Program-made: the position numbers and the translations under genes
Part shown: in pieces, positions 1 through 6,550 of the stretch
How positions within the stretch are numbered: the first letter of the stretch is position 1
Layout: each line of letters starts with the position of its first letter
Assembly (NCBI RefSeq): GCF_028682395.1
Contig: NZ_JANHLC010000007.1
Coordinates: 124,001-188,000 of the forward strand
Source of the DNA: Pseudomonas putida
GTDB taxonomy: Bacteria; Pseudomonadota; Gammaproteobacteria; Pseudomonadales; Pseudomonadaceae
Reading direction: 5' to 3'
Length of the DNA stretch: 64,000 bases
Notes under the pieces: model-generated
Database searches by the model: none
What the model saw: the letters and a program-made list of their open reading frames with translations, nothing else
Told to the model about the DNA's origin: nothing

Positions 1-293
1 TTTGCGCTAGAGCAACCACGGTTTCACACAATGACGAACAACCGCGAACCGCCCCGAACCAGCGGTTGCTCGAGCCAGCTCGTCACGCTGGCCCTGCTGC
101 GTTTTATTGGTCGAGGATGTATTCGCTTAGCGAATTTATATGTCGCGAATAATGCGCTTTGCTGATGCTTGCGCCCGGGCGATAGTATCGGCCCGCCGCA
201 TCCACGCAAGTGGGGCGGTGTCGGTAGGCAATCTGGCATTTCGGACTCGGTTTACCCCCGGGACGACAGCTACCCTGTGACGGAGGTTGTGTT
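1..293. other. Intergenic region before azlC
   Basis: No convincing coding sequence is seen. The stretch holds a perfect 6+3+6 palindrome (ATTCGC-TTA-GCGAAT, 121-135) followed by another GCGAATA at 145-151, so TATTCGC at 120-126 also pairs with GCGAATA across 18 bases. This looks like an operator for a dimeric regulator, possibly of a gene to the left of the window. The end of the region carries the GGAGG Shine-Dalgarno of azlC at about 283-287. Confidence 0.5.
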
Positions 294-1010
294 TTGTTAT
301 CGATTGAAAAGGGTGCGGCCAGGCTGCAACGCGATGATGTGCTGGCGGGCTTCAAGAAGCTGCTGCCCATTTCTGTTTTTGTGGTGATTTTTGGCGTGGC
401 CTTCGGCCTGGCGGCGGTACAGACCGGCCTGGACGAAGTGTCGATCCTGTCCATGAGCACCCTGGTGTTTGCCGGTGCGTCGCAGTTTGCCGTGCTCAAG
501 CTGTGGGGCACGCAGGTGCCCCTGGTGCCGCTGATGGTGACGGTCTTTGCGGTCAATGCCCGCCATTTGCTGATGGGCGCGACGCTCTATCCCTGGTTGC
601 GCGAGCTGCCCCGGGCCAAGCGCTATGGCGTGATGCTGGTGGTGTCCGACGCCAACTGGGCCATGGCCATGCAGGCCTTTGCCCGTGGCGAGGCGGGCTT
701 GGGACTGGTCCTGGGGGGCGGATTGGCGCTGTGGTCGACCTGGATCCTGGGCACCTGGCTGGGCCTGTACTTTGGCAGCGCCATCCGCGACCCGGTGAGC
801 CTGGGGCTGGATATGGTGATGGGCTGTTTTCTGCTGGCCATGGTGATTGGCGGGCAGAAGAATCTGCGCATTCTGGTGATCTGGTGCGTGGCCGCCGCTT
901 CGTCCCTGCTGGCCTACTGGTACTTGCCAGAGAACAGCCATGTGGTGGTCGGGGCATTGGCGGGCGGCATTCTGGGCGCGTTCTGGGTGGAGAAGAAAAT
1001 TGAACATTGA
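294..1010 (+). CDS. azlC: AzlC family branched-chain amino acid export permease
   Basis: This 238-residue inner-membrane protein is the large subunit of an AzlCD-type exporter for branched-chain amino acids and analogues. The AzlC family signature is visible near residues 15-85: an N-terminal hydrophobic helix, the FAGASQFA segment, then NARHLLMG, with about five to six membrane segments overall. The start is a TTG at 294 with GGAGG six bases upstream; no ATG in frame fits better. It overlaps azlD by 11 bases, so the two are translationally coupled. The substrate is inferred from the family, not from this sequence. Confidence 0.9.
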   Translation: MLSIEKGAARLQRDDVLAGFKKLLPISVFVVIFGVAFGLAAVQTGLDEVSILSMSTLVFAGASQFAVLKLWGTQVPLVPLMVTVFAVNARHLLMGATLYPWLRELPRAKRYGVMLVVSDANWAMAMQAFARGEAGLGLVLGGGLALWSTWILGTWLGLYFGSAIRDPVSLGLDMVMGCFLLAMVIGGQKNLRILVIWCVAAASSLLAYWYLPENSHVVVGALAGGILGAFWVEKKIEH

Positions 1011-1308
1011 AACCACGGGGCACGGCCCGCTGATCATTGTTGCCGTCATGGCCCTGGTGACCCTGGCCACGCGTTGGGGCGGCGTCTTTATCATGTCGTT
1101 CGTGCCCATCGGGTATCGCGTGCAGTTGTTTATCAGCGCGATGTCCGGCTCGGTGCTGGTTGCGCTGCTCACGCCCCTGGCTGTGGCGGGCGACAATGGC
1201 GCGCGCCTGGCCCTGCTCAGTACGGCAGTGGTGATGTTGCTGGTGAAAAAGCCGTTGCCAGCGATTGCTGCCGGTATTGTCGCGGCGGCGCTGGTCAGGG
1301 CGTTCTGA
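1000..1308 (+). CDS. azlD: AzlD family transporter small subunit
   Basis: This is a small membrane protein of about 102 residues with three to four hydrophobic helices, the usual partner of AzlC in branched-chain amino acid efflux. TTG at 1000 is taken as the start because GGAG lies at 988-991 and it sits inside the end of azlC. The longer reading from 940 would begin with an Arg/Trp-rich stretch lying wholly in azlC and is unlikely. The conserved core TRWGG and the C-terminal run of Ala/Val/Leu fit the family. The 3' end overlaps the convergent LysR gene by 14 bases. Confidence 0.85.
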   Translation: MNIETTGHGPLIIVAVMALVTLATRWGGVFIMSFVPIGYRVQLFISAMSGSVLVALLTPLAVAGDNGARLALLSTAVVMLLVKKPLPAIAAGIVAAALVRAF

Positions 1309-2200
1309 GCGACGCCCCGGGCCGGGCGACGGACTCGCCTGGCGCCCCGCTGGACGGCAAGTGTTCAAGCAGCCACGCGCAAAAACTGCGGGCACTCTCC
1401 TCGCTGTCGCGGTGGGTCAACAGGGCCCAGTTCGGACCGCGCACGGTCTGCTCCACCAACGGCTGCAGCAGCCCATTGGCGCGGGCCTGCTGGCTCAACA
1501 ACTGGCTGACCAGGGCGATGCCGAGCCCGGCGCAGGCGGCATCCAGCAGCAGGCCCGGGTCGGAGAAGTTCAGCCCCTGAGCCTGCTGGCCGACCGCGAT
1601 ACCGGTTTGCACCGCCCAATGATTCCAGTCCATTTCCCGCTCGCCATGCAAGGTGGCGCGCTGGGCCGCGGGTACGGTCAGCAGGCTTGGGTGGCATGCC
1701 GGGTAGAGGCGGTCGGCATGCAGTACCCTGAAGCTGCACTCGGCCTGGGAGCTGATGTCGTCACGCAGGGCGATATCGATGGTCTGGGTGGTCATGTCCG
1801 GTACTTCATCGGTGCTGTAGATCCATAGATCCACCTCTGGATGTCGTTGGCGAAAATCCCCCAGACGTGGCAATAGCCAATGGCGGGCAAAGGCCGGCGT
1901 CGTGTTGAGCACCAGTTGGTTGGGTTTCTGGTATTGCCCCAGGCGACGAATGCCCACGGCCAGTTGCTGGAGCAGGGCCTGGGTGGTGCTGAGTAGGTCG
2001 TGCCCTGCATCGGTCAGGCTGACGCTGCGCCCGCTGCGAAAGAACAGCGGCTGTTCAAGGTAGGCTTCCAGGCTGCGAATCTGCTGGCTGATGGCCGACT
2101 GGGTCAGGTGCAGCTCTTCGGCGGCCTTGTGAAAGCTGCCCAGGCGAGCCGCGGCTTCAAAGCCGCGCAACGTGTTGAGCGGTGGCCAGTGTTTGAGCAT
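1295..2200 (-). CDS. LysR family transcriptional regulator, GcvA-like
   Basis: This protein of about 301 residues has an N-terminal winged helix-turn-helix (PPLNTLRGFEAAARLGSF, then AAEELHLTQSAISQQI) and a C-terminal effector-binding domain of the GcvA/AmpR subgroup. ATG at 2200 is preferred over the GTG at 2212 because family members begin just before the PLN motif. It is transcribed away from the Tat-exported deiminase gene across about 230 bases, so it probably controls that gene, itself, or both. The C-terminal 20 residues are Pro/Ser/Gly-rich and look non-conserved. The ligand cannot be deduced. Confidence 0.88.
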   Translation of the reverse strand: MLKHWPPLNTLRGFEAAARLGSFHKAAEELHLTQSAISQQIRSLEAYLEQPLFFRSGRSVSLTDAGHDLLSTTQALLQQLAVGIRRLGQYQKPNQLVLNTTPAFARHWLLPRLGDFRQRHPEVDLWIYSTDEVPDMTTQTIDIALRDDISSQAECSFRVLHADRLYPACHPSLLTVPAAQRATLHGEREMDWNHWAVQTGIAVGQQAQGLNFSDPGLLLDAACAGLGIALVSQLLSQQARANGLLQPLVEQTVRGPNWALLTHRDSEESARSFCAWLLEHLPSSGAPGESVARPGASLRTP

Positions 2201-2428
2201 ATCGATAAGCACCTCTAATCAGTTCTGGGCAAAATCCATCGTTTGTTCGCCGCCAACCCTAGCCGTAGCATGCAGGTCGGCGCGGTGAGGGCGGATTCTG
2301 CTGAACACAATGGCTTAACTCGAAGGCATTGTCATGGGGCGGAGCAAGCTCCGCCACCGCGCCGTTGTGCGGAGCCTAGACTCATGGTGGGCCCCGATCC
2401 TTGCGCTCATCTTTTCAGGAAATTCCCC

Positions 2429-3553
2429 ATGTCGACGCGTCGTCAATTTATCCAACAGGTCTCGGCCGTTGCCGGTCTGGGCGCAGCCCTGTCCGTTGGC
2501 CTGGGGCTGACGCCTACTCGTGTGCAAGCGGCCAGTGGTGGCGCTGGGTGGATGCCGGATGAGGGCGACCGCCATCGCCGGGCCTTTGTGGCCTTTGGTG
2601 CCCAGCCGGCGATCTGGGCGGACTTCACCGCCGATGTGCAGGCGGCCATTGGCCTGATCGCCCGCACCATCGCCCGGTATGAGCCGGTCACGGTGCTGTG
2701 CCGCGAACGTGAGCGCCAACTGGCCGAGCAACTGTGCGGGACACGTAATACCCGCTTTATCCATACCGAGCTGGACGATATCTGGATGCGCGATATCGGC
2801 GCCAACTTTGTGATTGACGAGGAGGGCACGCTGGGCGCCGTGGATTTCAACTTCAATGGCTGGGGCGACAAACAGCAGCATCAGCACGATGCCCGGGTCG
2901 CGGCCCGGGTGGCCGCTGACGCCAATGCCCGGCACATCCGCAGCGAACTGCTGGGCGAGGGCGGCGGCATCGAGGTCGATGGCCATGGCACCGGGATCAT
3001 GACTGAAAGCAGCTGGGTCAACGCCAACCGCAACCCCGACTGGAGCAAGGCCGAGGTCGAAGAGGAACTCAAGGAACGCCTGGGCCTGCGCAAAATCATC
3101 TGGCTGCCGGGGATCAAGGGCCGGGACATCACCGATGCCCATGTGGATTTCTACGCGCGCTTTGTCCGGCCGGGGGTGGTGATTGCCAACCTCGATACTG
3201 ACCCCGAATCCTACGATGCCAGGGTCACGCGCCGGCACCTGGAAATCCTGCAAAACGCCACGGACGCCGATGGCCGCGCATTGCAGGTGCATACCCTGTC
3301 GCCACCGCTCAACCCGCGCAAAAGCAAATTCAATCGCGGCAACCCGGATTTTGCCGCGGGCTATATCAATTATTTTGTGATCAATGGCGCGGTGATCGCT
3401 CCCGAATTCGGTGACCCAAGCGCCGACGCCCGGGCCTTGGCGCTGCTGTCCACACTCTATCCGGACCGCGAGGTGGTGCAACTCAATATCGACGCGATTG
3501 CGGCGGGCGGCGGCGGTATTCATTGCGTGACCAGTCACCAGCCTTGGGGGTAA
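2429..3553 (+). CDS. Tat-exported agmatine deiminase / peptidylarginine deiminase family enzyme
   Basis: This 374-residue protein belongs to the PAD_porph/agmatine deiminase family, which hydrolyses guanidino groups (agmatine to N-carbamoylputrescine, or arginine side chains to citrulline). Active-site landmarks are WMRD near residues 119-122, the DAHVD motif at 236-240 and GGGGIHC ending at Cys366, the expected nucleophile. ATG at 2429 is chosen because it exposes a twin-arginine signal (STRRQFI, then a hydrophobic stretch ending near VQA), so folded export to the periplasm is likely. Cytoplasmic AguA normally has no such signal. The upstream reading from 2243 adds non-conserved sequence and is rejected. 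Confidence 0.88.
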   Translation: MSTRRQFIQQVSAVAGLGAALSVGLGLTPTRVQAASGGAGWMPDEGDRHRRAFVAFGAQPAIWADFTADVQAAIGLIARTIARYEPVTVLCRERERQLAEQLCGTRNTRFIHTELDDIWMRDIGANFVIDEEGTLGAVDFNFNGWGDKQQHQHDARVAARVAADANARHIRSELLGEGGGIEVDGHGTGIMTESSWVNANRNPDWSKAEVEEELKERLGLRKIIWLPGIKGRDITDAHVDFYARFVRPGVVIANLDTDPESYDARVTRRHLEILQNATDADGRALQVHTLSPPLNPRKSKFNRGNPDFAAGYINYFVINGAVIAPEFGDPSADARALALLSTLYPDREVVQLNIDAIAAGGGGIHCVTSHQPWG

Positions 3554-3561
3554 GAAGTGCA

Positions 3562-3637
3562 GTTTTTCCAGCGATTAGTTGTGGAAAAACCAGCCTTTGC
3601 GCAAAAACGGTGAGTCAAGGTGAGGTAAGGCCTTACC
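3562..3637. terminator. Inverted repeats after the deiminase gene
   Basis: GTTTTTCCA at 3562-3570 pairs with TGGAAAAAC at 3582-3590 (nine-base stem, 11-base loop), beginning just after the deiminase stop; it may end transcription, although there is no clean T-tract. A separate perfect 14-base palindrome, GGTAAGGCCTTACC, lies at 3624-3637 and may be a protein-binding site. Confidence 0.4.
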
Positions 3638-3806
3638 CGTTAAGTGACGGTTCGGGCAGGCTTCGGTTTCAAGGAGCTTAGTGAGCAACTTGAGCCATAT
3701 TTGAATCCACGCCTGAGTGGCGCGAAGGGGGGCGCATGCAAGGCTTTCGCTCATACAATTTATACGCTGCTAGTATTCAAGCTCGCTTATCAGGAGGGAT
3801 CCTTGC

Positions 3807-4619
3807 ATGCCATTCGACATCGATAGGAATTTCAAACCAGGTCGTGGCGACCTTATATACGGGATGGAGGCCGGGCGTGATTTTTACCTGAAAAACTCGG
3901 CGACCCTGGCGGTTGCAGTACTGGAGGGGCGATGGGTAACGGCCAACAGCTTCAACAACAACTCAATCCTCAGTTTTTCCGACTATTACACTCCTAATAC
4001 CCCTGACACGGCTCAAGATAAGCAGATTCAAGCGCTTTCGGAGCATCTGGATAGGGTCGGCAAAGCAGCGGAAGGAACGCCCTTTGTCACGGAGCTTTAC
4101 AAGAAGTATCCACCCTCCCAAGTAAAGCAATTGGATGCCCGCAAGTTGGGTCGAAATGGTGACTCGCACAATTTCAAGATGATTCGCCGCAGTTGCAAAT
4201 TTGGATTGGAATACGTGGCTTCCATTCTGGAGACAAATGCCAAGATTCATTTCGTACTGGACCAAATGGCAAGTGACAGCGATGTCATCAATAAGAAAAA
4301 ATTTGACGGCCGTGTCGCCATTACGATTTCGGAAATGCGCTATCTGTTCAGAAATTGGGACCGCCTGCACAACAGAGTGATTTTCTATAAGTCGCTCAGA
4401 GAAGATTTTGCCCCTTGGGAAACGAATGGGGAGGCTTGGCGAAAGTATGCCGTGGAGCGTTACGAGAAGTACTTGCACCGGGCCAAAAAAATGAAAGTTG
4501 CCTTTACACCCTCATTTGGTGACGCGAGTACGGTGCTGTTGACGACGCTGACCAGCGAGACCAATAGATTGAAAAGGCAAACGGGTGAAACCGACGACGA
4601 AGAAAAATCCAAAGACTAG
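3807..4619 (+). CDS. Hypothetical protein, orphan
   Basis: I do not recognise this 270-residue protein. It starts at an ATG preceded by a strong AGGAGG (about 3791-3796). There is no signal peptide or clear membrane segment. The protein is Lys/Asn/Tyr-rich with a charged C-terminus (DDEEKSKD). Its middle part is predicted mostly helical by eye, with motifs such as ISEMRYLFRNWDRL and VERYEKYLHRAKKM. Base composition is visibly more AT-rich and codon use less GC-biased than in flanking genes, which suggests horizontal acquisition. It stands alone between metabolic genes, so context gives no function. A secreted toxin or effector is conceivable but unsupported. Confidence 0.75.
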   Translation: MPFDIDRNFKPGRGDLIYGMEAGRDFYLKNSATLAVAVLEGRWVTANSFNNNSILSFSDYYTPNTPDTAQDKQIQALSEHLDRVGKAAEGTPFVTELYKKYPPSQVKQLDARKLGRNGDSHNFKMIRRSCKFGLEYVASILETNAKIHFVLDQMASDSDVINKKKFDGRVAITISEMRYLFRNWDRLHNRVIFYKSLREDFAPWETNGEAWRKYAVERYEKYLHRAKKMKVAFTPSFGDASTVLLTTLTSETNRLKRQTGETDDEEKSKD

Positions 4620-5062
4620 TGGACCATTCAGGGCGCGCGCAGGGCCTTGATTGGGCCTTGCAGGCGTTCCACCAAGGCGCCGACGCCGTGCAGTTGGTGC
4701 GCTCTCAAGTCGCTGGCCCACTAGGCAAGCCGTATAGACCCGGGGCAGATACCGGTCCATCAGCGATCTTGCTACGGCGAGTTGCAGGTCGGTGATTGAA
4801 AAGACCCGGCGCAGCAACTCACACGATAGCCATCCTTACTTTCGCAATGTCTGGCGCGACGCGTCACTGGGGGCGCGCAACGTCACGCCGCTTCGAGGCA
4901 GAGCTACTGGCAATAGCTGTATCTGGCGAAGCGGGTCGTGCTGCTGAGATTGCGAGCCCATGGTCATTTACATACGCAGCGTATCAATTTATGCTTTTAT
5001 TCATACATTGCGTATGTAAATAATCATGACGGGATTTCCCGCCCTGGCTGTCGAGGCTAACC
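4620..5062. other. Intergenic stretch with possible gene remnant (4620-4830) and paired operators
   Basis: No intact gene is seen. On the minus strand, short coding-like pieces in two different frames (ITDLQLAVARSLMDRYLPR, then LVERLQGPIKALRAP with a stop just before the orphan gene) suggest a degraded protein C-terminus, but I cannot name it. The right end holds the palindromes described separately, upstream of the MFS gene. Confidence 0.35.
4966..5021. promoter_or_regulatory. Paired palindromic operators upstream of MFS exporter
   Basis: ATTTACATACGCA at 4966-4978 is repeated in exact inverted form at 5009-5021. Each half also sits in its own small palindrome: ATACGC-A-GCGTAT at 4972-4984 and CATAC-ATTGC-GTATG at 5002-5016. 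Two dyads 30 bases apart in AT-rich DNA about 45 bases before a transporter start are typical of a repressor such as a TetR-type protein. No such regulator is intact next to it. Confidence 0.6.
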
Positions 5063-6163
5063 ATGCAAAATCCCTATCGAGCATTGTTTACTGTCCCGGG
5101 GGCGAAGGGCTTTGTCCTGGCCGGTGCGGTCGCCGCGACCTTTGTGCTGACTTATGCCTTGCTCTCGCCGCAAATCTCGCGGCTGGTCGACCGCTACGGG
5201 CAACGGCGGATCCTGCCGGGGGCAACGCTGCTTGGCCTGGCGGGCCTGCTGATCGTGCTGTTGGGCAGTGGCCTGCAGGCGCCGGACTGGACGCTGTTTA
5301 TCGGCGCCGCGCTGGCGGGCGCCATGCCCAGTGTGTCGGCGATGGTGCGGGCGCGCTGGACGGCGATCTATCGCGGCCAGCCGAGCCTGCAAACGGCCTT
5401 CTCCTTGGAAACCGTGCTCGATGAACTGAGCTTTGTGCTCGGCCCACCGCTGTCGGTGGGCGCGAGTGTGCTGCTGTTTCCCCAGGCCGGCCTGCTCGTG
5501 GCGGCGTTCCTGCTTGGCGTCGGCGTGCTCGGGCTGTGGCTCCAGCGCGGCAGTGAGCCGCCGCTGGCGCCGCGCGAACCCGGCGCAGCGCGCAGCCCCT
5601 CGCTGCTGCGGCTGGCCCAGGTGCGCCTGCTGACCCTGTTGATGGTTGCCATGGGCGTAATTGTCGGTTGCGTCGATATCGCCAGCGTGGCCGTCGCGGG
5701 CCAGGCCGGGACCCCGGCCAGCGCCAGTCTGATTCTATCGGCTTATGCCGTCGGCTCCTGCCTGGCGGGCCTGCTGTTTGGCGGGCTCAAGCTGGCGACG
5801 CCGTTGCCGCAGCTGTTGCTGGTGGGGGGCTTGGCCACGGCGGCGACCACGGTGCCGCTGGTGCTGGTCAGCAGCATTCCGGCACTGGCGGCGGCGGTGT
5901 TTGTGGCCGGGCTGTTCTTTGCGCCGACCATGATCGTGGCCATGTCCCTGGTGGAGCAGCGCGTGCCGGAGCGGCAATTGACCGAAGGCATGACCTGGCT
6001 GCTGGCCGGCTTGAATATCGGCGTGGCGCTAGGCGCGTTGGTGTCGGGCCAGGTGGTCGACCAATGGGGCGCATCGGCCGGATTTAACGTGGCCTTGGCC
6101 GGGGCGCTGGTGGTGCTGTGGATGGCGGTGCTGGGGCATTGGCGCTTGGGGCGGGCCTTGTAA
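5063..6163 (+). CDS. MFS transporter, probably lacking TM1 region
   Basis: This 366-residue major facilitator protein has the A-motif-like LVDRYGQRR near residue 42-50 and then repeated hydrophobic helices. Family members of this drug/sugar-efflux type are about 395-400 residues and have a first helix plus a loop (with a GIG..TMLSQL-like stretch) between the VPGAKGF start and the LAGAV segment. Here FVLAG runs straight into AVAATFV, consistent with an in-frame loss of about 30 residues, perhaps between short direct repeats. The start at 5063 is supported by the conserved MQNPYRALF opening. If the deletion is real, the protein has an odd number of helices and is probably not functional. Confidence 0.8.
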   Translation: MQNPYRALFTVPGAKGFVLAGAVAATFVLTYALLSPQISRLVDRYGQRRILPGATLLGLAGLLIVLLGSGLQAPDWTLFIGAALAGAMPSVSAMVRARWTAIYRGQPSLQTAFSLETVLDELSFVLGPPLSVGASVLLFPQAGLLVAAFLLGVGVLGLWLQRGSEPPLAPREPGAARSPSLLRLAQVRLLTLLMVAMGVIVGCVDIASVAVAGQAGTPASASLILSAYAVGSCLAGLLFGGLKLATPLPQLLLVGGLATAATTVPLVLVSSIPALAAAVFVAGLFFAPTMIVAMSLVEQRVPERQLTEGMTWLLAGLNIGVALGALVSGQVVDQWGASAGFNVALAGALVVLWMAVLGHWRLGRAL

Positions 6164-6550
6164 ACGCTCAGCCCTCAGCCCTCAGCCCTCAGCCCTCAGC
6201 GCCGGCGTGTATCCACGCCTGTAGCGCAAGCACAGGAAAGGGGCCAGGTGCGACCCCAGTCACTGGCTACGCGCCGTTGTCCACTGCACGGCAAAGACGC
6301 TGGCGAGCACTATGACATCGATGCGATCACGGCTCACGGCACTCACGTGATGTGGCGCTACACGCTGGTCGAAGTCAGTCATGTCCACCTCAATTATGAC
6401 GAGGTTCACCGTGCCTACATCGACGCTTACAGCTTAGGCCGCAGGCTCAACACCCTTAACGGCCTGAACTCCTAAGCATCAATCTGCAAACAATCGTATC
6501 CAAGCCTATGGGATTTCCGATTGCCCCCAGCCAGCGCCGGGACTGAGCAT
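6164..6550. other. Gap with heptamer repeat and possible fragment
   Basis: Nearly five tandem copies of CTCAGCC lie at 6167-6200 just after the MFS stop. An open frame at 6248-6475 (plus) ends in LNYDEVHRAYIDAYSLGRRL, which reads like the end of a protein, but no start, Shine-Dalgarno or family is evident; it may be a remnant. Confidence 0.45.
6167..6200. repeat. Tandem 7-bp repeat (CTCAGCC)n
   Basis: Almost five perfect copies of a seven-base unit in a row. A unit length not divisible by three, in non-coding DNA, suggests slippage; copy number is likely to vary between strains. Confidence 0.9.

Noticed and set aside
3644..3826. A 60-codon frame before the orphan gene
   Set aside because: It has no ribosome-binding site, overlaps the orphan gene's strong Shine-Dalgarno and start, and shows no protein family features.
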